From Scatophagus argus (taxonomy: Eukaryota > Chordata > Actinopteri > Scatophagidae): a stretch of DNA of 64,000 nucleotides. The position numbers and the translations under genes are program-made. Shown in pieces: positions 42,865 to 54,990 of the stretch. The notes below the pieces were generated by a model. It ran no database searches and had not been told where the DNA came from. It saw only the letters and a list, made by a program, of their open reading frames with translations. Position 1 is the stretch's first letter; each line of letters begins with the position of its first letter. The stretch covers positions 6,784,802 to 6,848,801 of the forward strand of contig NC_058512.1 of assembly GCF_020382885.2 (NCBI RefSeq), read 5' to 3'.

Positions 42865-43830
42865 GACTTTGCAATGGAATGAAGGCTCCATAAAAAGTAA
42901 ACTAAACAAAACAAAACTAACCAAAAAAAACAAACAAACAAAAAAAAAAACTATTAAAAAAGGCAAACTTTTGACCTACACTTCTTGAAACTTCTTAAAA
43001 CCGTAATTTGCCTTCAAGCAACAAGACAAGCTGTGGTGTTCACGGCAAAAAGAGCATTACTCCCCCAAGAGCCAAGAGTTTCTCGATCCCATCTTTGCAC
43101 ATTGTGCAGGTGACTTGACAAGACCTCTCAGCCAGGGTTGTAAACTTTTATGAAAGGGACCAAACTGGAATTTGTCTTATTTAACCGACAAAACTTGGAG
43201 GACCAGGTGCCAACAGCTTTTAACTGGAAATGTATTTCTGTCAGGGAAACCAGGAGCAACAGACAAACATCTCCAGAGGCCTTCTACCAGCAACATGCCG
43301 ATACAGGCTCTGTTAACAACTACACACTGTTCAAAATACTGTATTAATAAATACATATATATTTATATACACATTTCACCTGCAATTCCTTTAATTTCAG
43401 GTACAATGTTAATTTATACAGAATGGTGCTCAGTGACTCTGAAGGTTTTTTGTAAAGAAAAGGTACCAAAGATAAAAAGATAAGAGAAAAGAGGAAAAAC
43501 ACAAAAAGGGTGAAAACTATGAAAAAGTGCCATATGGTTGTTAATATGTTTCTTTGAAACCTCTCTTCCACAATCAGAATTAAATCAGGTGAACACTTCA
43601 CTTGTAAACGGTGATGGCAATCTTCACTGCACTGCAGCTGCAAAGTGCAATAATTTATATGAGACATTCATATTTTTGTATTGAATGAGTGAACTCTGAA
43701 CAAAGATTTTTTGTTTATAGCCAAAATATGTAATATAATCTTGAATTTTGTACATTTGTGAATAAAATGCTTTGTTATTGTTTTGTATTTTACAGTATAA
43801 TAAAATAAAATGTATTTGAAATAAGAAAAC
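42865..43830 (+). other. klf4 3' untranslated region with poly(A) signals
   Basis: AT-rich sequence follows the TGA at 42862-42864. Candidate AATAAA hexamers lie at 43761-43766, 43799-43804 and 43804-43809. An earlier TTAATAAATA near 43345 could give a shorter transcript. The A-rich stretch at about 42900-42960 is genomic, not a poly(A) tail. The 3' end is inferred from hexamers only. Confidence 0.5.
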
Positions 43831-45380
43831 CATAACGACCTTCATACTCTTCAGCCATATCTTCATCATTATCTCACCAAAACCATGAAACCATCAAGTT
43901 AACATTAGTCACATAAAAAAATGACACGAAGAGTTTCCTTAAACATTTGCACTTAAAGTGATTGTAGATTTCCCTGGTAGTGTAATGGAGAAGCAGATTT
44001 AAAAGGCAACAATAGCTCACTCACAATACCTCCCCTGATAATAGTGAGATTGCTTCAGGCAAGCTAACACAATATTGCAGTTAAAAAGATTTTTTTTTTT
44101 TTTTTTTAAATTGTTCCTACAATGTCCTGTTTCCGTGGGGTTCTCTTTCCACCTGTCACTGGGAAGAATGGGGAGGACAAGCAAGTTACTGGTTGACATT
44201 CAAGGGTGACACCAAATCTGACTCTCACTATGAGCTGGAGCTCTCGGGTGCACAATATGAGTAAAACCCATTAAGATGTAACTGTGAGATAGTGTCCTAA
44301 TATGTTTCTGCTATGTGATTATGCATTCTGTGTGATATAAGTGTATGCTGTATCTCGCTGCATGCATTTTTTTCACCAAAAAGTTATATGACATTTTGTA
44401 CAAAAAAAAAACTGATGTTCTTTACAATAGCAACCTTGTTCTTAGCATTGAGGTCATGTGACGTGAATCATTTTCTGAAGATAAGATAGCATTTCTTTTT
44501 GCCACGATTAATGTTAAATAGTTGTTAAATAGGTTTGCCTCTGTCCTCCAAATGATCAGCTATGTGTTCGCTTCAAACACGCATACACTTTTATGTCCAT
44601 ATAACTCAACATCATAACACCCCACAAAACACATCTTAAACTTCTTAAATAGTACAAAGAAGCAGTAAAAACAAGAAGTTATGTTCTAATAATCATCACA
44701 AATGCATTTAGTGACGAAAGAGATTACGTTTGAAGTGAAACTTTTGTATTTAGGGCAGTGAGGTCTTAAATGTGTATTTCAGCTGTTGTGAGTCATCCGG
44801 TAGAAGTAGTAAAACTTTTCTACTGTGAAAACTACAAGAAACGTTTTAAAACAAACCTTATATGTTGCTACACAGTAAAAAAATAAAAGCACGCCACTGA
44901 TATTCACCCATTTTGTGGTATGCATGTCACACATATTCGGAATAGTGAACAGAGCCTGTTATTGACAGTTTATTGAAAACATGATGTGGTGTATGACGCC
45001 CCCTATAGGTCAATTTAAACACAATCGGGACTTCTGTCATCCAACTTCTATTCCTTGCAGCTTTGTGGGAATTAGGATTTTAAAGTAATTCAGCATTTTG
45101 CAACTAATAAACTATGTAAAAAGTGGGTTAGATGACATTGATAACTCTCATATATTAACACTAATTGGCCCACTAAGTGAGTTTTAGTCACAATTTAATG
45201 TTCATTCTAGAGCAGTTTGCCTTTTGTTGGCCTACAGTCCAGGAATTTGGTTTATCAGGCGATGTCAGATTTCTGGGGGGTGGTGGAGGCCTCTAGGGGA
45301 CAAAAAACTTACCAATAAATTGAGACTACGCTCAAATGATAATATCACTCCATGCAAACACTGCAGAATACACGGTGGCT
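43831..45380. other. klf4-rad23b intergenic region, no gene seen
   Basis: The two genes are tail to tail, and about 1.5 kb separates the likely transcript ends. The stretch is AT-rich with homopolymer runs (T-run at about 44091-44107). I see no open frame with family features, no tRNA-like fold and no recognisable transposon. Confidence 0.5.
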
Positions 45381-45385
45381 TTACT

Positions 45386-46056
45386 TTTATTTTGAAAACT
45401 TTTATTTTTCTGTAAAAATGACAGTCATTGCAGCTAAATCATATGCACCACATGCATGTAAACTGTATTGTACATGTTAAAATGCCTTCACATTTGCATT
45501 GCAGTTCAGCTTCCTGACTACACCCGAGTTGATTTACAAGCAAATAAGGGATGTTAAATAGAAAAAACAAGTGCCATTATTCTTGCTTATTATGCACAGC
45601 TTTAATTCTTTTAACCTCAACAAATTGTAAACTTCAAAAAAAAAAAAAAAGATAACAATAAGACTGTCTGAATACTGTCATTACTTTCAGATACACCCTG
45701 GATATAAACTCACTTATAATGTGATACATAATGCCATTGCAAACCGTATTGATTTTCCTTATGAAAAAATCATATTGGTCTTAACTAAATTATTAAAAAA
45801 AAATCAATAGCACACAGATTTCTGATGCAAAGTTATTGTACTTTAATTTCTCCTCCATTTCAAACTCATTACAAACAACAACTTGTCCTTGTACTCTGGC
45901 TCATAATGATCCAGTGTTATTAAGAAAGGTGAATTTGAAAGTAGTGAATAAAATTTTGAGGGAAATGTAAAAGGCTTGTTTTGCACATAAATTCAATATC
46001 AACAATCAATAAGTGGAGAAGGAAATAAGCAAAAAGTGAAAGTGAAGATGGCTCTT
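45386..46056 (-). other. rad23b 3' untranslated region with candidate poly(A) signals
   Basis: Sequence after the rad23b stop (46059-46057) is AT-rich and non-coding. On the minus strand an ATTAAA variant lies at 45847-45842, and AATAAA hexamers at 45406-45401 and 45391-45386. Either set could end the transcript; I cannot choose between them. Confidence 0.4.
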
Positions 46057-49000
46057 TTAATCATCTTCAAAGTTCTGTTGTAAAAGGAAGTTGGCGGCCA
46101 GGTTCTCGTTCTTCTCACAAGCAAAGTAGGCTTGTATAACAAGTCCCTCTGGAAATCCTAAGGCTTTTAGCTGGAACAAGAGTGACAACAGTTCAAAATT
46201 AGCGATTAGCGAATACGTTAATAAAGCACATGTCAATTTGTTTTTTCATGTTTTTTTTCAGTCTCTACTATGTGAAAGATTAAAACTAAATTGAGGAATT
46301 TTGGAAACTTCAGCAGAGTTTTGTGTCACATTCCAGCACTTCTGAACTTCAGACTGAGGGAAAAGGTTAGTCAGTGTTGTGCTCCTCCTCACCCTCTCAA
46401 TGGCCTCTTTCTCCTGTGGTGTGACTTGGATGTAGCTCATGTGACTCCCGCCGGGTGCGTTGCCTGCCATCCCTCCAGCTACTCCTGCTCCAACTCCACC
46501 ACCTCCAGGCACAGCCTCTGGATTAGGTTCATTCAGCATCTGGATGAACTGCTCCTGGTGGTTGCTAATCTCCTACAAGGGTAAATGAACAAATAAGGTG
46601 TGACTGCTCACTGTTTCTTGGCACTTTTCAGCCCACATTTTAAACTTCATGTGTAAAGTCAACCCTTAAACTGTGAACTTTTTAAATCAAAGCAAAGTTG
46701 GGCCACAGCATATCCACACTTATCCACACAACATCAGTACTTCAGTGCTGTCAGTACTTCACCTGCAGCAGCTCGGGGTTTTCCCTGCCGATCTCCTGCA
46801 GCAGGGCAGGAAGCAGGGCTGCGTTCTGCTGGATCAGTTGTCGCATCACTTGGAACTGGGGCTGATTTCTCAGGAAATTCAAGGGATTGACTGAAAGAGT
46901 AAAGCATGGGTTATAAAGTCACAGAAGCATAGTAACAGAAACAAATACTAATTTGTTCACTGAGGCGGCTGGAATATGCAGAATAGTACTGGTTATTTAC
47001 CTCCCCCAGCGCTTGGTGAGGAGCCAGTGTTGGCAGGGACGCTAACACCACTTGTGGGAGCAGCAGGAGCAGGAGCTCCACTCACCGGAGGCACCGCTGC
47101 ATCAGGTCCTGTTGCACGGGTCTGATCTCTGCCTGGAATACCCTAAAAAATGTCAGAAGATAGACAACAAGTCAAACAACGCATCTAGTAAGAAAGCTAA
47201 GGTGTCACTATTTGATTGAGATTCAGGGTTACTCGTAGTCCTCTTCAGTTTAAAGTTTGTGGGTTTTATCATGTAATTTTGGGACTGTGATTAAAGAGTT
47301 TTTGAGAAGTGGTTATTGGTGGAACATTTGTATCACCATGTTATGAATGTCAATGTCAGGCCACAAAGTTCATAGGCCCTAAACTACTAAAAAAAAATCC
47401 TATATATTAACAACACTTGAACAAAATCCTGACACTGAAGTATGACCTAATAGGACACACTGTAATAGATATTTCACAGACATAACTCTGTTCTTACAGT
47501 GAGCAGGTACTCCACCGCTCTGTCTGGGTTGTTGAAGCTCGCTCTCAGAGCTGCTACCACCTGCTCCCTCTCGTAGCCCATGAGCATCATCTCATTCACC
47601 ATGGCGTCATACGATGGGCCTGTCACTGAAAGGAAACAGAAAGAGCTTCATCAGTAGTGGCACTACAAAGGGACTAGCCTTTACAGTTGGTCAGTTTTTG
47701 TTTTGTCAAGTGCAGTGATTAGCCAGCTTTAAAACCATTTCGGAAAATCACTTTGAAATATCCAGTATTTGTGTTACTGCTGAACATAAAAATATGTTTT
47801 AGTCATTTACTTTCATGGGTCATGGACATGCACTAGCATGGCACTCAGATGTAACAAAACATTAAACTATCCAAGCAGAAGACAAACTACTCACACGCAT
47901 TTTAGGTTACATAACACAGAAAACACAACTGAAACTGAATACTACGACAGCATAATAAACAAAATAATCAGCACCAGTTGTGCAAAACTTTAATACATGG
48001 CAGGGGAAGAAAATTTGAGGATTCAGTAAACAGAAAGATGCCTTTCTCTACTGCATCCCTGCATAAACAACCTGCCTAAAATGCTGCAAATTCACATCAG
48101 TGGCTACATAAAGTCATAATAATTCAGACTGACAGGATATGCTCTGAGCAATGCAATATTTGCAAAGCTTACACCATGTAGCCATGGGGAACTGTGGGAT
48201 TACATTTTCGCTGAGCCACAGTATCTGGGTGCTTATTGATTGAGATACATCAATCCCAGCATGCAATGGATATCCATTAAAAAAAAAAAAAACAGGTTGG
48301 GCCAAAATGAACCAACATCCTCGATTCACATGTGGGCCCACAGACTTACTGCATAAGGGAGGAGGACTACAGGCACTGAGGCAAAAAGTAATTTTTGAAC
48401 AAATGCCACACAATAATGACAGACAGATTATGTTTATAAATAGAGCCTTACCTAGAGTTGAAACAGCCTCATCAATTAGGTTTGTGTTTGTTGAAGCCTC
48501 TGAGCTTCTGCAAAGGAAAACAGACCTTGGGTGAGGCATGATCTGCACATCATTCACTTGTCAAAGCAATACACCCTGAAAGGTAGACCAAAAACATGGA
48601 CCCATCTTTACCCAACAGGAGTGGAAGCTGGTTCATCAGTTGAAGAGCTTCTCTCCTCTGGTTTGTCGTCTACAGAGGAACGCTGTGTGGTGTTTTCCGA
48701 GCTGGACGACGAGGCAGGAGCTGCTGTGGGAGCTGTAGTGCTGGGAGCTGAGGTGGCAGGAGAGGGCTGTGACACGGCTGAGGCAGTCTTGGCCTGCAAG
48801 ACGGTTTTGAACAGAAAAATATTTTACTTCTCCAACACCACTTGAGTATATAATAAATGAATGCATAGTCACAATGGTTCATTTGCTTATAATAAGTTGT
48901 CATCACAATGTTATGGCAGTTTTGTATTTCACTTTGAGGTGCTAAATCCTACTAATAAAGCCAAACATGGTCTTGAACTCCCTTGATATAGATAGCAGCG

Positions 49001-52000
49001 GAAAGAGAAAGTTGCAAAACCTAATCAAATTACACTGTTAGCTCATGTTGATAACATTCAGTGGCATAATTTTCCACAAAAAATAAAATCATCAAAAACT
49101 AAACTATGTGTAATTTGCTAACCTTTGTCATCATGACGACCACAAAGTTCTTCTCACTGATTTTGTATTCTTTGAGAGCTGTGTCATCGTTGAGGATTTT
49201 ACCTGGGAAGCAGAAAAGCAGAAAACTGAGTCATAATTCTCTTGACGCTGCCTGCCATGAGCTCTGGAACAACATGCAGGGATGTAACAAAAGATGGTAT
49301 CACATTTTATCATTGAATAGAGGGTTGTTGACGGTTTTGTCTCGGGCCATATATGTGCCTGAGAAACAACTTTAAGCAGGTCACGTAAAAAACCCAGTGC
49401 CTACAATGCTACAGTATGCTTACACATACACAATGGACAGAAAATGTTTTCACCCTCCCTTTGAGTTTGTCATGTTTGATGGTAAAACACAAAGTGCAGT
49501 GGGATAACTGGGAATTTTTCACACTGACAAAAACACAGACAACTGCAAACAGCTTATTTAAACAAATGAAGGCTGGGATGTTATGAAATACTTATGCTTA
49601 CCCGAGCTGCAACCTTTGCAGTCATCTGACTAATATTTGTCTGACAGACAGATGTGTTTCTTGCTATAAACAACAGGAGATTAAAACCGTTTCAGAAAAC
49701 CAGGCTTTACTGTACCTTTAATGCACCTGCTTTACCTAATAAACAGAAAAAGACATTGCAAGCCTTTAGCAACTGTTAACCGGCTCTGCAACACTGCATT
49801 TTTATATCTGCACACTCTGACTGAGGGTCTAAAATGACATGGTCAAAATAAATTAATTTAGGCTTCTCAATGAATAAGCATAACAGTGCACCAGCTCTAT
49901 TAGCTTCTTACCTACAATTCATACATTCTACCAAAGCAAGTCAAAATTTGACATAAGATGACTGGCAGAAAGGCAGAGTTGGGCAACTTCTGTTTCAACA
50001 AACACTATTTAAAGGCTCGGTCATTGATTCAACTCTAAGCCAAAGACAGACAACAGACTAAAACAACTTCTAATAATTAGGTCTTCCAGGTCCTATTTAA
50101 CACTTGTTTGCACCTGCTATGTTTCTAATCTCAAGCACAGAAGTACCCTCTAATATTGTTTATTTCAATATACGTATATGTAAGTTATATACTGCAGGAG
50201 GATCAAAGGGGGTATAAGCAGGTTCTTATCAGTTGATATGGGCAAAGGGATTGCAGTCAAAAATGCCATACTGTTCTCCATTAAAACAGTGGAACTGCAT
50301 AGTGCTGTAAGGAAGGTAACCACAAGCCAACAGTTTCAATTATTTATCAGTGTGCAGCAGCAAGAGATGCAACCTGAACTCAGGTTTCAAAAAACTATCT
50401 TTGCCTTGATTTCTGCAATACCCTGGAGGTATACCACACTCTTAAAATGCTGCTATTGGTTGACAACTGCATTTGAACTCCAGAACATTTTCATGCAGGC
50501 TTACAAACAACAGACAGAATGAAGCGTGGGCTTCAGCAGGGTTGTACCAGAAAGGTGCAGAGATGTGGGCGTGTTTATTTGCGCCTTAGAATATAACTGT
50601 GAAACAATCAGAAAGTAACGTTTTATTTATATGATTCATTGGTTTGCTCCTTTGTTCTAAATAACTCCACTTCCTCTCTTCATTCACTGTCTAGCACAGT
50701 TGACCATAGCTTCTCTTTCTTTCTTTGTGTTGAGCTGGGAAGGGGGTTCCTTCTTTGAGTGGTGTGTTTGCAAACAGAACCAACAAATCCTGTATATACC
50801 TTTACTGTAGAACCAATTCATGTTTCTAGAGCCCTGTGAATACAATCTATCTTCTTGGAAGATCCATTTTAGCTTTCAAGATAAATCTAGACTCCCTTTG
50901 ATTGTAGAGTATTCAACACGCAGACAAGATAAATGTGAATGCCAATATAAATCACAATAAACCACTAGAATGAAGGCAAACTGTCAAAGACAGCTTGGTA
51001 ACACAGCATCTACATCCACTCAACAAGTTAACAGCTACAGTTATCCAAGCAACTGCAGAACCAAATGGGTGGTCCAGCTCCACATCTCTGGACCTAATAG
51101 TTAGGTTAGAGGTCCAGTTAGGGTTTGGGGCTGGGCTTGAGCTGCAGTGTGTAGCTGAACTAGACCAGGCTCTGCAGCCTCTCTGTCCAAAAGAACAAGT
51201 GGAGAGTGAGACTAAACACCAATTTGAACGCTGAAAACATTTGATGAGCAACGAACTTCAAGACCTGAATGAGTCTTGTGTAGTTTGTTGACGGACCACA
51301 TCTGTCACTATTAGAAAATCTAATGTACCATCACTGACAGTGTAAAGGGTTGCAATAAATACAATAACATATTTTACAGTAACACAGTCATTTCAAAGGA
51401 GTTTCTAAATGTGTAACACAATTTTCATCAAAACTGAAAATCAAGGCATTTTGTCAAGTTTGGCTCTATAGCGAGGAAGGAAGAAAGGAGGGCAAACATA
51501 CACAAAAATGTGAGGATATAAGAAGAGAAAGCCTGTAACATACCAGCATATATCAGCTTCAGTCCAGAAACTGAAAAATTGTCCTTTCCCTTCTCCTCTT
51601 CAATTCTCTCTTTTAACGTCTTCACCTGTGAAAAAGATAATTTGTTATTACTTTATTGTTACTACTTTATCCTCTCTGTGAAATTAAACGAATCGGTTCT
51701 CCCACCACAGTTTAGCCCAGCCTTACCTACAGCGCAAGTTTGAAAAAGAAGTCCAAAGTGTGAACTCTCATTATAAAACTGAAGCACAACAGACATGACA
51801 CTGCACTTATGTACCTCAGAAAGCGTGTTGAAAACTGAATTAAAATTAACGTTACAGACTGATAAAGAGTAATAACAGTTTAAACCTTACGTTAAATCAA
51901 AGTTTTAAAAAAAAAACCTTTACATATCTACTGAAAAAAGTGCAACAATCAACGGTGACTGTGTATTTAGCTAACGTTAACGTAGCTAGGTCATGTGCAG

Positions 52001-52294
52001 TCTCATCGAAAGTAAAAGACAACGGTTAAAGCTGAAGAATGTACCATTTTATTAAACTGTGCAGTGGACGACAGGCATTAATGGCCGACGTTATCGTTCC
52101 ATTACATTTTTTCGCCCAACTGTCGGTCAAAAACTAAGCTAGCGTTGAAGTAGCTACTCGGCTCCAGGACATAACGCTACCCAACTCCCACTCCACCCCC
52201 TCCACAAATGCTTGGTTTCAGCTCTCACCGTCTCCTCTTCATCGATGTCTATTTTGAACGTCTGCTGTTGCAAGGTTTTCAAAGTTATCTGCAT
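46057..52294 (-). CDS. rad23b: RAD23 homolog B, ubiquitin-receptor and NER factor, complete, ten coding exons (385 aa)
   Basis: Shuttles ubiquitylated proteins to the proteasome and stabilises XPC in damage recognition by nucleotide excision repair; nuclear and cytosolic. Coding exons in transcript order: 52294-52229, 51625-51544, 49202-49123, 48793-48612, 48507-48452, 47625-47498, 47142-47001, 46890-46763, 46572-46393, 46170-46057. All junctions are GT-AG and the phases join to one frame of 1,158 nt. The UBL domain spans about residues 1-76 ([14 protein letters not shown], then LIYAGKILNDD, then KNFVVVMM). A Ser/Thr/Ala/Pro linker follows. UBA1 lies at about 159-198 ([20 protein letters not shown]), the STI1-like XPC-binding region at about 247-303 ([14 protein letters not shown]), a Gly-rich linker next, and UBA2 at about 340-382, ending NFEDD. 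The UBL wording ([18 protein letters not shown]) matches RAD23B rather than RAD23A. The length sits between human RAD23A (363) and RAD23B (409), the difference being in linkers. The ten-exon layout agrees with the mammalian gene. Confidence 0.95.
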
Positions 52295-52460
52295 TTTGAC
52301 GAGGTTTTTATCCCCGGGTTTATATTAAACGTTGCGGGTCCAACTTGCAAGAATCTTGGCTGTTTTCGTTAGCTCATTACAAACTGTCAGCCGCCATGAC
52401 TTTCTTCTTCTATGGACAATATTTAGGCAAACAGCGCCCTTAGTGATGAGCTTTGGAATT
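52295..52460 (-). promoter_or_regulatory. rad23b promoter/5' leader (putative, TATA-less)
   Basis: The rad23b start codon is at 52294-52292. About 100 bases upstream, GCCGCCATGAC (plus strand, about 52390-52400) matches a YY1-type GGCGGC/ATGG element, typical of TATA-less housekeeping promoters near the transcription start. No TATA box is seen at a suitable distance. Position is inferred from the motif alone. Confidence 0.4.
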
Positions 52461-52839
52461 GCATGGACATTTCTTTTTTGTTTTTTGTTTAATTCACTCG
52501 AAATCACATAAATCGTAATACACAATCAGTTTAAAAAATACTTAATTGCAAGAAAGAGACTACAGCATATAACATTGTACAAGTATAAGTATTATCAGCA
52601 AAATGTACTCATGGCTGTTCTTAAGTTTTATACTGTTATAGTGTGCTATTTTAATTGTATAATTACTGATGCATTAACATGTAAGCAGAATTTAATAATT
52701 AAATTTTAATGGTATGGTACGTAGGATTGTCCAGGATTTTAATGTTCTGGTAACCGGGCAAGCTGTAGTACTCAAAGTAAACCCCAGTACTTGGGTAGAT
52801 ATTCCACTATTGCTTTAATTAAAACTTCCAATACTACAA

Positions 52840-53188
52840 GAAGAAGAATCAACTTTATTGGCAGTATATATATTTTTACATACACACACTGAATTCGTCT
52901 TCTGCATTTGACCCATCCTTAGTTGAACACACACATGCAACACCCGGCAAATTACATGCAGTGAAACACACACAGGAGCAGTGGGCAGCATCAGGCGCCC
53001 GGGGAGCATATTGGGGGGTTAAGTGCCTTGCTCAAGGGCACATCAGCCGGCTAATAGAGGGGGGGAGTATTTTTCGCATTAATCACTCCACCACACCCAA
53101 ATTTTTCCTGCCCGTCCAGTGGGGGAATCGAACCGGTGACCCTCCGATCACAAGCCGCTTCTCCAACCTCTAGGCCACGGCTGCCCCC
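52840..53188 (-). mobile_element. tRNA-derived SINE, copy 2 (same family, opposite strand)
   Basis: Read on the minus strand it starts GGGGGCAGCCGTGGCCTAGA, has B-box GGTTCGATTCC, shares CCCTTGAGCAAGGCACTTAA with copy 1, and ends CAATAAAGTTGATT followed by CTT repeats. The 5' end abuts an exact 15-base tandem duplication at 53189-53218. The middle is longer than in copy 1, so this is nearer full length. It lies 0.5 kb upstream of rad23b. Confidence 0.85.
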
Positions 53189-53677
53189 GTACATACCATG
53201 TAAGTACATACCATGTAAGTAACATAAAGTAACAACTTGATCACTTAAGCAAATGCATTGTTAACTAAGCTAATTTTAATTTCTGCTTCAAGAATCCCTG
53301 ACAGATTTAAACATCTTACTTGCAGTTTATCATTTGGATAAATAAGTTGTTTCTTGGAGCTTCAATGGTGGAATTTCAGTATCCTGCACTCAGCATTCAG
53401 AGGCTTTATTGACTTTTGTCTCACATGTTGCCATGCTACTTAGCTCTGACTCTGAGAGGACTATGAAGTGTGAGAGATTATATGCTGGGGCTCAATGGGG
53501 TCTCTTCCCCAGGCCACTTTTCACTTATTCCCAGATCACTCCCACTCACTTTCTATGACAGCATGTGTGACTCTGTTTATCTGCTGCTCCTCTCTACTGT
53601 CTCTCCTGTCCTCCTACCACTCTTGCTCTTCTTCTGTCCTGACTCACTTCTCTCTCTCCCCTCAATTCTCTCCCCAG

Positions 53678-53938
53678 CCAGTGATTATGACAGGAGCAGT
53701 GCCCTCGCCTGCCTTGGCCGGAGCATGCTCTCATCAGGCATTCCTTATGTTGCTCCACTCAGCAGCAGCGGCAGTGTCCTCCTTTCCCCTCTCCCCGCTG
53801 TGGCTGTGCCTCTTGCTCCTGTCTCCAGGGGTCGTCAGTCTGCCATCGGCCCCCTCTGAAGTGGTGAGCCACAGAGATTACATTCAGATCCCTGGTGACT
53901 TGAAGATATTTTTAAGAGATGATGTTAGACCCGTGAAA
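53678..53938 (+). other. Doubtful candidate exon after a strong 3' splice-site-like sequence
   Basis: A long CT tract ending TTCTCTCCCCAG (AG at 53676-53677) is followed by an open frame starting PVIMTGAV. It contains a hydrophobic stretch (LWLCLLLLSPGVV) with signal-peptide-like character and ends at a TAA that forms part of AATAAA near 53937-53942. I recognise no family. Frames here overlap and the DNA is pyrimidine-biased, so this may be chance. Confidence 0.15.
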
Positions 53939-54250
53939 TAAAGATTTGGCCCCGTCTAAAATAGGCAAGAGAGGAAATGCTGAGGACATGTGTGAAGTTG
54001 AGACCTTCCGTAGAAAGACACTACAAATAGATTACACCTACACATACTGTTTGGAGATGTCGACAAAATGAAAAAACAAACAGCAAACGATAAAAGGGAA
54101 ACATGGCTGATTGAACTTGATGATCTCAATGACCTGTGCTACACATGGTGCAAAAGCTGCAGTATTTTAATGCCTGTACGTTACACACAAAGAGGAGAGT
54201 TTGTGGTTTTGGTCAGCAAAGCTCTTGCAGGGTGTGGAGTGGAAGAGAGC

Positions 54251-54272
54251 GAGAGAGAGAGAGAGAGAGAGA
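54251..54272. repeat. (GA)11 microsatellite
   Basis: Pure GA run followed by GGGAGGGAGAG. Confidence 0.9.
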
Positions 54273-54617
54273 GGGAGGGAGAGAGCAACAGAAGGGTGGA
54301 AGGGCGTAACACAAAGTGAAGGCCACTGAGATGCCTTCTCAGCCTGAAGCTATTTCCTGTGGACAAGCTGTCGGGACTATTATTGGTTGTTCCAAGGGCT
54401 CTGTGGACATGTTACAAAGAAAATCCTATATGTCACTGAGAATGGGGAACATGCTGCACATAGTATTTTCTGAGGAACACAATTAACTTTGAAGAGGTAA
54501 TTAAATGTGTCTGTTTCTACTCACATTTAATAACTCAAAAGCAAATATTACACAACAAATGTCAACCCACTGATGATTTGTAGGTACAGAAATTTTTACC
54601 ATACCTCACAATCTTAG

Positions 54618-54990
54618 TTCAGCATGTTAGCATGCTGAACTAAGATTAGCTCTAAACACAAAGTACAGCTGATGGGAGTATGTCAGCAGGTATTTGGTCA
54701 CAAACCAAACAATTTCACACATATAAATTCTGGTCTAATATTTGCACAAGATGAAAACCATATTTATTACAGTTCATCTTGAGGGCATCATGAATGTCCA
54801 CCATCCAATAGCTGCTTCACATTTCACTTAAAATCACAAATGTGAATCTCGTGGCCTTAAAGTAAGAGGCAGGAGACCACCAAAGTCATCAGGATTCATC
54901 TTCTGGTAGCCATGAATATCTGTAGCAAATTTCATGGTAATTAAAGTAATAGTTGGAAAGATATTTTGAGTCTGGTGGTGGACTGACCAA
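54618..54990 (-). repeat. Dispersed TTAGCATGCTAA-family repeat, copy F
   Basis: Opens with AGCATGTTAGCATGCTGAAC, then AAGTACAGCTGATGGGAG, GTGAATCTCGTGGCC, GGAGACCACCAAAGTCATCA and ATTTCATGGTAATTAAAGTA. Lies in the rad23b-znf462 interval. Confidence 0.6.

Noticed and set aside
48114-48557. 147-codon frame on the minus strand in rad23b
   Set aside because: It is read-through of rad23b coding exon 5 (48507-48452) into both adjoining introns; only the exon part is real.
50952-51251. Overlapping frames of 79 (+) and 99 (-) codons in rad23b intron 2
   Set aside because: No family features on either strand, and the rad23b exon chain is complete without them.
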